Part shown: piece by piece, positions 36,564-43,539 of the stretch
Layout: every line of letters starts with the position of its first letter
Numbering within the stretch: the stretch's first letter is position 1
Source: Bordetella parapertussis
Lineage (GTDB): Bacteria > Pseudomonadota > Gammaproteobacteria > Burkholderiales > SG8-41
Assembly (NCBI GenBank): GCA_945906815.1
Contig: CAMDRT010000037.1
Coordinates: forward strand, 1-43,539
Direction: 5' to 3'
DNA: 43,539 bases
Translations under genes and position numbers: made by a program
Notes under the pieces: generated by a model
What the model was told of the DNA's origin: nothing
The model's input: the letters and a program-made list of their open reading frames with translations, nothing else
Database searches by the model: none

Positions 36564-37679
36564 ATGTTTAAAAACAAATGCTTAATATATGTTTCCCAAG
36601 GGTTGATCGCGCTCACCCTGTGCGCGTCTCCGCTGCACGCGGAGCGCATCAAGGATTTAGCCAGCGTGCAAGGTGTGCGTAGCAATCAGTTGCTCGGCTA
36701 CGGTTTGGTGGTGGGCCTGGACGGCAGCGGCGATCAGACCACGCAGACGCCATTTACTGTGCAGAGCCTGACCAGCATGCTGGGTCAACTGGGTGTCAAT
36801 CTGCCGCCCGGTGTCAGCCTGCAACTGAAGAACGTGGCGGCGGTGATGCTGACCGCCGTGCTGCCGGCGTTTGCCAAGCCCGGACAGACCATAGACGTTA
36901 CCGTGTCATCGATGGGCAACGCCAAATCGCTGCGCGGCGGCACCTTGCTGATGTCGCCCATGCGCGGCGCTGACAGCCAGGTGTATGCGATGGCGCAAGG
37001 CCATATATTGGTGGGTGGTGTCGGCGCGTCGACTGCGGGCGGCTCCAGCATCACCGTCAATCATTTGTCGGTGGGCCGTATCAGCGCGGGTGCCACCGTT
37101 GAACGCGAGGTGCCGACGGCACTGGGCCGCGAGGGCTACATTTATCTGGGCCTGAACACCACCGATTTCACCACTGCCCGGCGCATGGCAGAGGTGATCA
37201 ACGAGGCTTATGGCGCCGGTACCGCGACCTTGGTGGACGGACGCACCATCCAGGTAGCCGCGCCGCCGGAAGCAGACCGGCGCGTGGATTTCCTGTCGCG
37301 CGTGGAAAACATGCGAGTGCGGCCCGGCGACAGCGTGGCCAAGGTGATACTCAACGCCCGCACCGGGTCGGTGGTGATGAATCAGGCGGTCACTGTCGAG
37401 ACTTGCGCGATTGCACACGGCAATCTCTCGGTGATCATCAGCAGCGAGCCGGTGGTGAGCCAGCCGGGGCCATTGTCGCAGGGACAAACGGTGCAGGCGC
37501 AACGCGACAAAATTGAAATCCAGCAGGACAAGAGCGGTTTGACCATGCTCAAGGGCGTCAATCTCGCCGAAGTGGTGAAAGCGCTCAACGCGATCGGTGC
37601 CACGCCTCAGGATTTGCTGGCGATCCTGCAGGCCATGAAGGCCGCCGGCGCGCTGCGCGCTGAACTCGAAATCATCTGA
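36564..37679 (+). CDS. flgI: FlgI, P-ring protein
   Basis: This gene encodes 371 residues. A signal peptide ends near PLHAERIKDLASVQGVRSN, where the mature protein begins ERIKDLA. LLGYGLVVGLDGSGDQT and the C-terminal LNAIGATPQDLLAILQAMKAAGALRAELEII are standard. FlgI forms the periplasmic P ring with help from FlgA. flgJ follows after two bases. Confidence 0.98.
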   Translation: MFKNKCLIYVSQGLIALTLCASPLHAERIKDLASVQGVRSNQLLGYGLVVGLDGSGDQTTQTPFTVQSLTSMLGQLGVNLPPGVSLQLKNVAAVMLTAVLPAFAKPGQTIDVTVSSMGNAKSLRGGTLLMSPMRGADSQVYAMAQGHILVGGVGASTAGGSSITVNHLSVGRISAGATVEREVPTALGREGYIYLGLNTTDFTTARRMAEVINEAYGAGTATLVDGRTIQVAAPPEADRRVDFLSRVENMRVRPGDSVAKVILNARTGSVVMNQAVTVETCAIAHGNLSVIISSEPVVSQPGPLSQGQTVQAQRDKIEIQQDKSGLTMLKGVNLAEVVKALNAIGATPQDLLAILQAMKAAGALRAELEII

Positions 37680-37681
37680 CC

Positions 37682-39457
37682 ATGACCCCGGCCGTCACTA
37701 ACGCCGATACGCTGGCGATCGATAGCCAGGGATTGGAAGCGCTGCGGCTGAAGGCCAGGGGCAATCCCGGCAGCGCCGTTGCTGCTGCGTCAAAGCAATT
37801 CGAAGCGTTGTTCCTCGGCATGATGTTGAAGGGCATGCGTAGCGCCACGCCGCAGGAGGGCCCTTTTGACAGCGAACAGACACGGCTCTACACCTCGCTG
37901 CTGGATCAGCAACTGGCGCAGCACATGGCTAAACGTGGCACCGGTCTGGCAGAAGTGATGGCGCGGCAACTGGCGCCGAATTTCACCGACAGCAGCAAGC
38001 CAGGCCATCCCTTTGCGGAAACGCCCGCAGCGCCACCCGCAGCGCCACCCATCGCGCGCCCTGCGGTGCCACCCGCGGCAACGCCCGCAGTAACGCCCGC
38101 GGCAGCGCAGGCCAGCCGCGCGTCCGCAGCCGTGTCCAGCGTGGCACCGGGCGAGCCCGCAGGAAATTTCGTCAGCCGTATATGGGCGCACGCCATGGAA
38201 GCCGCACAAGCCCTTCGTGTGCAGCCGCGGTTTTTGGTGGGGCAGGCAGCGCTGGAAAGTGGCTGGGGGCGCCATGAAATCCGCACCGCCGATGGCCAGC
38301 CCAGCCACAACCTGTTCGGCATCAAGGCCGGCGGCAACTGGAAAGGGCCGTCGGTCGAGAAGACCACCACCGAATACGTGAATGGTGCCGCCGTTACCAT
38401 CACTGATAAATTCCGCGTCTATGCCTCGTACAGCGAGAGCTTTCGCGATTATACGAATCTGCTGCGTGACAATGCGCGCTATGCCGGCGTGCTCGGGCAG
38501 GGCGATGCCCGAGGCTTTGCACAGGGCCTGCAGCGCGGCGGCTATGCCACCGATCCGGCGTATGCCGACAAGCTGGTGAGCGTGATCAACAGCACACGCG
38601 AACCGGCTGTGCCGCAGACGCTGCCGCACACGCCAGTGAGGGTGGCGGCGCTAGAGGCTGCCTCCCCGGCACCGGGCGCACACGCCTTTGCACGTGATCC
38701 GTGGCAGGCACCGTACTCGCGTGATCCCGCCTATACGGGCGGATTGGTGCGCGCCGCCTATGGCTTGAACGACGCCGCTGCAGCTCAGCCACGGCGTGAT
38801 GTGATAGCGGCACTGCCTGCTGCCGCAACGCTGCCAGCGGCAGTGGTTGCGCCGCCCGTGGTCATGCCGGCGCTAGCCACGATGGCGCTAGCGCCGGCGC
38901 CTGCATCGCTGCCAGCCGTGCGCGGGGCCGCCCCGGTGGCGAGTGACGCAGCGAGCCGGCAAGCGGGAGAGTTTGTGCACCGCATGTGGTCACACGCGGT
39001 CGATGCGGCACAGGCGCTGGGCGTGCAACCGCAATTCATAGTGGGGCAGGCGGCACTGAAGAGCGGCTGGGGACGCCATGAAATCCGCACGGCCGGCGGC
39101 GAGCTCAGCCATAACTTGTTCGGCATCAAGGCCGGGCCCGGCTGGAATGGCGCCAGCGTTGACAAGACGGCCACCGTAACCGTGAATGGCGTTGCCACCC
39201 GCGTGGTGGAAAAGTTTCGCGTCTACGCCTCATACGAGGAGGGATTTCGCGACTACGCGAAACTGCTGCGTGACAATGCGCGCTACGCCGGCGTGATCGG
39301 GCAGGGGGACGCCAGAGGTTTCGCGCAGGGCTTGCAGCGCGGCGGCTATGCCACCGACCCGAGGTACGCGGACAAGCTGGTCGGCGTCATCAATAGTCCG
39401 CCGCTACGTGAGGCAGTCGCGGCGGAACGCAGGCCTCAAGTTGTGGCGCAGCGCTGA
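37682..39457 (+). CDS. flgJ: FlgJ with two tandem glucosaminidase domains, the second lacking catalytic residues
   Basis: The protein has 591 residues, nearly twice the usual ~315. Residues about 35-100 are the rod-scaffold domain (KQFEALFLGMMLKGMRSA). An Ala/Pro linker leads to a first peptidoglycan-hydrolase domain (161 to ~309) with Glu192 (ALESGWG) and Glu231 (TTTEYVNG), spaced 39 apart as Salmonella Glu184 and Glu223. A second Ala/Pro-rich linker leads to another copy (429 to ~577), aligned without gaps at an offset of 268. There the two catalytic positions are Lys460 (ALKSGWG) and Val499. The second domain should be inactive but may still bind peptidoglycan. High DNA similarity between the copies suggests a fairly recent duplication. 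Confidence 0.95.
   Translation: MTPAVTNADTLAIDSQGLEALRLKARGNPGSAVAAASKQFEALFLGMMLKGMRSATPQEGPFDSEQTRLYTSLLDQQLAQHMAKRGTGLAEVMARQLAPNFTDSSKPGHPFAETPAAPPAAPPIARPAVPPAATPAVTPAAAQASRASAAVSSVAPGEPAGNFVSRIWAHAMEAAQALRVQPRFLVGQAALESGWGRHEIRTADGQPSHNLFGIKAGGNWKGPSVEKTTTEYVNGAAVTITDKFRVYASYSESFRDYTNLLRDNARYAGVLGQGDARGFAQGLQRGGYATDPAYADKLVSVINSTREPAVPQTLPHTPVRVAALEAASPAPGAHAFARDPWQAPYSRDPAYTGGLVRAAYGLNDAAAAQPRRDVIAALPAAATLPAAVVAPPVVMPALATMALAPAPASLPAVRGAAPVASDAASRQAGEFVHRMWSHAVDAAQALGVQPQFIVGQAALKSGWGRHEIRTAGGELSHNLFGIKAGPGWNGASVDKTATVTVNGVATRVVEKFRVYASYEEGFRDYAKLLRDNARYAGVIGQGDARGFAQGLQRGGYATDPRYADKLVGVINSPPLREAVAAERRPQVVAQR
38162..38590 (+). repeat. flgJ duplicated hydrolase domain, copy 1
   Basis: This segment encodes the catalytically complete hydrolase domain. 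Long stretches are nearly identical in DNA to copy 2, for example around 38459-38489 versus 39263-39293, at a constant offset of 804 bases. Confidence 0.9.
38966..39394 (+). repeat. flgJ duplicated hydrolase domain, copy 2 (catalytic residues lost)
   Basis: This segment aligns with copy 1 at an offset of 804 bases. GAA at 38255 corresponds to AAG at 39059 (Glu to Lys) and GAA at 38372 to GTA at 39176 (Glu to Val). The rest of the fold, such as NLFGIKAG and KFRVYASY, is kept. Confidence 0.9.
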
Positions 39458-39480
39458 CGTTAATCGTATACGGATGACTC

Positions 39481-41382
39481 ATGAGTGAAGGCATTTACAG
39501 CATCGGTGTCAGTGGCCTCGCCGCAGCCCAGGCCGGGCTGGTGACGACCGGGCACAATATCGCCAATGCCGCCACCGACGGCTACCACCGCCAGACGATA
39601 CGGCAAAGCACGGTGACACCCTTGCTCACCGGCAGTGGTTTCCTCGGACAGGGAACGCGGGTCGACACGGTGTTGCGCGCGTACAGTGGATTTGTGGAGA
39701 ATCAGGTCGTCGAATCCCAGGCCCAGGCGAGCTACTACGCCGCCTATTACGCGCAATTGAGCCAGATCGACAATGTGGTGGGCGACAGCAATGCCGGCCT
39801 GTCCTCTGCGTTGCAGGAGTTTTTCGCCGCAGCGCAAGGTGTTACCACCGATCCTTCCAGCACGCCGTCGCGTCAACTCCTGCTGTCGGCTGGCACTACG
39901 CTCACCTCACGCTTCAATCTGCTCGCGGCGCGCTTTGACGACATACGCGAGGGCATCGACAAGCAGCTCACGAACACGGTCGGCGAAGTCAATGCCTACG
40001 CCCAGCAAATCGCCGCGCTCAACGGCCGCATACTCGCCGTGCAGCAAAACCCGTCGCAGCCGCCCAACGACCTGTTGGATCAGCGCGATGCGCTGGTGGG
40101 CAAGCTGAACCAACTGGTCGGCGCTACTGCCGTCGCCCAGAGCGACGGTGCCATTAATCTGTTCATCGGCAATGGCCAGACGCTGGTCGTGGGCCAGCAG
40201 TTCATGAAACTGGCGGTGACGCCGGCGCCGGCCGATCCGTCGCAACTGGATATTGCTTATGTCGTTGGCAATACCGTGACGCGGCTCAACCAGAGCAGCT
40301 TGCAGGGCGGCAGTCTTGGCGGCTTGCTCGCGTTTCGCGCGCAGGAGCTGGATGCGGCGCAAAATGCGCTGGGCCGCATCGCGATGGGACTGGCGGTAAC
40401 CTTCAACGATCAGCACCACCTGGGGCAGGATCTGAACGGCGCGCCGGGCGCTGATTTTTTCGCGCTGCCGACGCCGGATGTCTACGCCAGATCCGCCAAT
40501 ACCGGCAACGCCGTGATCGCGGCGGCACTCGCCAGCGTGAGCGCGCTGAGCACCAGCGACTATCGCGTTACTTATGGCGGCGCGAATTACAGCGTGACGC
40601 GGTTATCCGATAACACCACCACCGCCTATGCGACCTTGCCGCAGACGGTGGACGGCATTACCCTGTCGCTGCTCTCCGGCACGCCTGCCAACGGCGACAG
40701 CTTCCTCATTCAGCCCACCCGCAACGCGGCGCGCGACATCGAGATGCGTGTGGGCGATCCCGCGCGCATTGCCGCCGCCGCGCCTATACGCACGGCAGCG
40801 TCGGGCACCAACAGCGGTTCCGGGCGCATCAGCGCCGGCAGCGTCAACACGCCACCGCCCGTGAACGGCAATCTGCAACAACCGGTAACGCTAACCTTTA
40901 CTGGCGCAGCGACCTTTGACGTGGCGGGTGCGGGCACCGGCAATCCGCTGGGCGTGGCGTACAGCGCGGGCGCGAACATCACCTACAACGGCTGGACGGT
41001 GACACTGCAAGGCACGCCTGCAGTGGGCGATGTGTTTACCATAGTGCCCAACAGCGGTGGTGTGGCCGACGGGCGCAATGCGCTGCTGCTGTCTGCTTTG
41101 CAAACCCAAAACACGCTGGCGGGCGGCACCGCCGGTTATCAGGGTGCCTATAGTCAGATGGTCGGCATGGTCGGTAATGCCACCGCCCAGATGGCAGTGA
41201 TGTCGCAGGCGCAAAGCACAGTGCTGACGCAGGCGCTACAGGCGCAGCAGTCGCTGTCCGGCGTCAATCTTGAAGAAGAAGCCGCCAATCTGCTGCGCTA
41301 TCAGCAGGCGTATCAGGCTGCCGGCAAGATGATACAGATAGCCTCAACGCTGTTTCAGACCGTGCTTGACCTCGGCCGGTAG
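39481..41382 (+). CDS. flgK: FlgK, hook-filament junction protein 1 (HAP1)
   Basis: The product has 633 residues. Conserved ends are SIGVSGLAAAQAGLVTTGHNIANAATDGYHRQT and SGVNLEEEAANLLRYQQAYQAAGKMIQIASTLFQTVL. The central part (about 340-520) is longer and variable. It joins hook to filament together with FlgL and is escorted by FlgN. Confidence 0.97.
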   Translation: MSEGIYSIGVSGLAAAQAGLVTTGHNIANAATDGYHRQTIRQSTVTPLLTGSGFLGQGTRVDTVLRAYSGFVENQVVESQAQASYYAAYYAQLSQIDNVVGDSNAGLSSALQEFFAAAQGVTTDPSSTPSRQLLLSAGTTLTSRFNLLAARFDDIREGIDKQLTNTVGEVNAYAQQIAALNGRILAVQQNPSQPPNDLLDQRDALVGKLNQLVGATAVAQSDGAINLFIGNGQTLVVGQQFMKLAVTPAPADPSQLDIAYVVGNTVTRLNQSSLQGGSLGGLLAFRAQELDAAQNALGRIAMGLAVTFNDQHHLGQDLNGAPGADFFALPTPDVYARSANTGNAVIAAALASVSALSTSDYRVTYGGANYSVTRLSDNTTTAYATLPQTVDGITLSLLSGTPANGDSFLIQPTRNAARDIEMRVGDPARIAAAAPIRTAASGTNSGSGRISAGSVNTPPPVNGNLQQPVTLTFTGAATFDVAGAGTGNPLGVAYSAGANITYNGWTVTLQGTPAVGDVFTIVPNSGGVADGRNALLLSALQTQNTLAGGTAGYQGAYSQMVGMVGNATAQMAVMSQAQSTVLTQALQAQQSLSGVNLEEEAANLLRYQQAYQAAGKMIQIASTLFQTVLDLGR

Positions 41383-41400
41383 GGTGATTTCAGGATAACC

Positions 41401-42696
41401 ATGCGTATCAGCACCAGCATGATGTATGGGCTAGGCACAGCCGGCATGCAGCAGACGCAGCAGGACCTGCTGCGTTTGCAGCAGCAAATTTCCAGCGGCC
41501 GCCGCGTGCTCACACCGTCGGATGACCCGGTGGCGGCGACCCACGCGCTTGACCTCAAACAGTCACAGGCATTGAACAACCAGTACTACAAAAATGGCGA
41601 CAGCGCGAAATCGCAACTGGGGCTCGAAGAAGTCGCGCTCGCCCATGCCACGACGCTGCTGCAGGATGTCAAGACGCTGGCCGTTTATGCGGGCAATGCT
41701 GCGCTCACCCAGGCCGACCGTGTCACGCTTGCCGTCGAGTTGCAGGGCCGCTACGACGAACTATTGGCCATCGCCAACCGCGACAACGGCAACGGCCAGT
41801 ACCTGTTTTCAGGCTATCAGGGCGCCACGCAGCCGTTTGCGCAAACCAGTCCCGGCAGTGTCGCGTATACCGGTGATGAAGGACAGCGTTTGCTCCAGAT
41901 CGGCCCCTCACGCACGGTGCCCATCAGCGATTCGGGTGCTGCCGTATTTCGCGCGATCCGCAACGGCAATGGCGTGTTTGCCGCTGCGCCTGGCGCAGGC
42001 AACAGCGGGGGCGGTGTTATCAGCCCTGGCACGGTGACCCACCTCGCCGCATGGCATGCGCCGGCGAATCCCCGGGATTTCACGCTCAAATTTCACGTTG
42101 CCAGCGGTGTGACCACCTACGATATCGTTGACAACGTCAATAACCTCTCGCTGTTAAGTGGCGCTGCGCCGGGCGCGGGTCCGTACTTGCGCGCCTACAC
42201 CCCGGGTGCCACGATCAGCCTGAAAACGCAGAGTCCGCCCGACACCAATGCGGTGGCGTTCGATTTTGGCGCCAGCGTGACCCTCGACGGCGCGCTGGCG
42301 GATGGCGATACCTTTGCCGTTACCGCGAGCGTCAATCGCGACGCATTCGCGACCCTGCATGACCTGATCAGCGCACTGCAAGGCGGCACAGGTTCCGGCG
42401 TGGCAACGGCGGCGGCCTATCAAAACGCGCTCAACGCGTCGATGCTGGGCCTGGACCACGCACTCGACAAGGTGCTCACAGTGCGCGCCGAAGTGGGTGC
42501 GCGTCTGAAGGAAGTGGATGCCGTACAGAGTGCCAGCGAGGATCTGTCGTTGCAGTACGACAATCGGCTGTCCGCATTGCAGGATCTGGATTACGCCAAG
42601 GGCATCAGCGAGCTCAGTCTGCGGCAAACGCAACTGGAGGCCGCGCAGAAATCGTTTCTCGCGATAACGTCACTGAGTCTGTTTAAACTGCTGTGA
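41401..42696 (+). CDS. flgL: FlgL, hook-filament junction protein 3 (HAP3)
   Basis: This gene encodes 431 residues. MRISTSMMYGLGTAGMQQTQQDLLRLQQQISSGRRVLTPSDDPVAA is the standard FlgL start, similar to flagellin. The C-terminus (YAKGISELSLRQTQLEAAQKSFLAITSLSLFKLL) is also typical. It follows flgK by 18 bases and ends the classical flg series. Confidence 0.97.
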   Translation: MRISTSMMYGLGTAGMQQTQQDLLRLQQQISSGRRVLTPSDDPVAATHALDLKQSQALNNQYYKNGDSAKSQLGLEEVALAHATTLLQDVKTLAVYAGNAALTQADRVTLAVELQGRYDELLAIANRDNGNGQYLFSGYQGATQPFAQTSPGSVAYTGDEGQRLLQIGPSRTVPISDSGAAVFRAIRNGNGVFAAAPGAGNSGGGVISPGTVTHLAAWHAPANPRDFTLKFHVASGVTTYDIVDNVNNLSLLSGAAPGAGPYLRAYTPGATISLKTQSPPDTNAVAFDFGASVTLDGALADGDTFAVTASVNRDAFATLHDLISALQGGTGSGVATAAAYQNALNASMLGLDHALDKVLTVRAEVGARLKEVDAVQSASEDLSLQYDNRLSALQDLDYAKGISELSLRQTQLEAAQKSFLAITSLSLFKLL

Positions 42697-42706
42697 GGAG
42701 ACGCCG

Positions 42707-43174
42707 ATGAAAGTGTCAGGCCTGTGCGCGGGATGTCTCGCGCTAATCGTCGCCAGCGGCTGTTCCAGCATCGAGAATTCGAGCTCGAAAAACCTGCTGA
42801 TTCCCGCGCAGACGCTGAATATCAGCAGTGCCCTGCGCATACCCATGGAAAGTTTTGCGGCAGGCGCGCTGTTGTGGGTGATTATCGATCCGCTGGCGCC
42901 GAATTGGCACATTGAACAAACGCGGCTGGGCGAGAATCGTTTTCGCATCGCGCTGCGCAAAAAGCGCTTTACCACAGGTGGAGATGGCGAGGCGATGCCG
43001 GCGTTTTACCGCCGTGCCGAACAGATCGCGAGTGAACGCGGCGGCGGGCGTTACCACGTTATCGAATTTTCCGAAGGCATCGACTCCGAGATGCTGGTGG
43101 CACGGCGCGTGGCGCAGGGTGTGGTTGAAATCATGCGTAGTCCTGGTGATGAAAGTGAACGGGTGCATAAGTGA
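42707..43174 (+). CDS. Small predicted lipoprotein at the end of the flg operon
   Basis: The product has 155 residues starting ten bases after flgL. The signal peptide ends LIVASGC with the lipidated cysteine at 19. Later segments include LWVIIDPLAPNWHIEQTRLGENRFRIALRKKRFTTGGDGEA and RYHVIEFSEGIDSEMLVARRVAQGVVEI. I do not recognise a named family. Its last residues (ERVHK) are coded by the beginning of an octamer repeat array. The GAGGAG ribosome binding site and spacing suggest co-transcription with flgL, so a flagellar or envelope role is possible. Confidence 0.8.
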   Translation: MKVSGLCAGCLALIVASGCSSIENSSSKNLLIPAQTLNISSALRIPMESFAAGALLWVIIDPLAPNWHIEQTRLGENRFRIALRKKRFTTGGDGEAMPAFYRRAEQIASERGGGRYHVIEFSEGIDSEMLVARRVAQGVVEIMRSPGDESERVHK

Positions 43175-43350
43175 ACGGGTGAACGGGTGAACGGGTGAAC
43201 AAGTGAACAAGTGAACGGGTGAGTGGGTGAGCGGGTGAATCCCCCTCACCGCAACCCTCAGCCCCAAGGCGGACGAAGCACCGTGCGGGGTTACTCGTTC
43301 ACCCGTTCACTTGTTCACTCGCTCACTTATGCACCCGCTCCACCCCTCAC
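43155..43350. repeat. Inverted GTGAACGG octamer arrays between convergent genes
   Basis: On the left, about ten degenerate 8-base units (GTGAACGG, GTGAACAA, GTGAGTGG, GTGAGCGG) run from 43155 to about 43239. On the right the complement of the same units runs from about 43290 to 43350. The sequence GGGTGCATAAGTGA (43161-43174) is repeated as a perfect inverted copy at 43323-43336. The stop codons of both convergent genes fall inside these matching 14-mers. No T-run is seen. A long stem could form in either transcript. Confidence 0.88.
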
Positions 43351-43539
43351 GCCTTCCACCAGCCGCTGCACGGCCTCGCACAGCGCCTCAACCGATTCGG
43401 CCTTGAAGATCAGCTCGCGCACTCCCGCCGCTGCCGCCTCGCTGCGTAGCGTCTCGTCGATGAATCCCGAGGTCACCGCCACCGGCAGTTCGGGGCGGAT
43501 GGCCCTGACTGCGCGGGCCACCTCCAGCCCCGACATCTG
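43327..43539 (-). CDS. Response-regulator receiver domain, C-terminal part, cut by window edge
   Basis: The frame is open to the right edge, so the N-terminal part is missing. The visible 70 residues (MSGLEVARAVRAIRPELPVAVTSGF, then ELIFKAESVEALCEAVQRL) match the second half of a receiver domain, with the conserved threonine/serine position at VTSG and lysine at FKAES. The protein ends with this domain, as in hybrid histidine kinases or single-domain regulators. The C-terminal residues are coded by repeat sequence. Confidence 0.85.
   Translation of the reverse strand, partial: QMSGLEVARAVRAIRPELPVAVTSGFIDETLRSEAAAAGVRELIFKAESVEALCEAVQRLVEGVRGGAGA

Noticed and set aside
43155..43350. CRISPR-like array
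   Set aside because: Units are 8 bases, contiguous and without spacers; no cas genes are present.

Overview
The window looks like part of a betaproteobacterial chromosome, most likely Burkholderiales or Nitrosomonadales in the broad sense. I infer this from the gene order of the flagellar locus (flhDC, motAB, flhBAFG-fliA, then flgNMA divergent from flgBCDEFGHIJKL), the Bug/TctC-type solute receptor, the lexA-imuA-imuB operon, and the GC-rich coding sequence. Species cannot be decided from the sequence alone.

Region 1 (1-3366) is visibly more AT-rich than the rest. It carries a tightly packed operon of three genes: the 3' end of a probable AAA+ ATPase cut by the window edge, an unrecognised Rossmann-like protein, and an N6-adenine-type DNA methyltransferase with a specificity-like C-terminus. 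It ends at an exact 3' half of a tRNA-Arg (anticodon loop to CCA), which is the usual scar of a tRNA-targeted integrative element. I read this as the end of a genomic island carrying a candidate modification/defence cassette that I cannot match to a named system.

Region 2 (3587-7650) is on the minus strand: an SOS operon lexA-imuA-imuB under a textbook LexA box, followed by a Bug receptor gene. Region 3 (7758-16840) is the core translation/RNA cluster rimP-nusA-infB-rbfA-truB-rpsO-pnp. It has a good promoter, a possible leader attenuator and clear intrinsic terminators. dksA converges on pnp. Genes for tRNA-Arg(TCT) and tRNA-His(GTG) follow, behind a strong promoter with a GC-rich discriminator.

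Region 4 (17823-43174) is a nearly complete early/middle flagellar locus. flhDC encodes the master regulator. motAB encodes the stator. flhB and flhA encode export-gate proteins. flhF, flhG and fliA encode placement factors and sigma-28. flgM and flgN encode the anti-sigma factor and a chaperone. flgA to flgL build the P ring, rod, hook and hook-filament junction. Two HDOD-type signalling proteins, one with an EAL domain, sit where related genomes often have chemotaxis genes; no che gene is present here. The most striking coding anomaly is FlgJ: 591 residues with two tandem peptidoglycan-hydrolase domains, the second having lost both catalytic glutamates.

Several intergenic spaces hold short-period (7-8 bp) degenerate repeat arrays, often arranged as inverted repeats at gene ends. 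One, between convergent genes near 29.3-29.6 kb, also contains a 258-bp nested palindrome with two REP-like hairpins. The window closes with the C-terminal part of a receiver domain on the minus strand.
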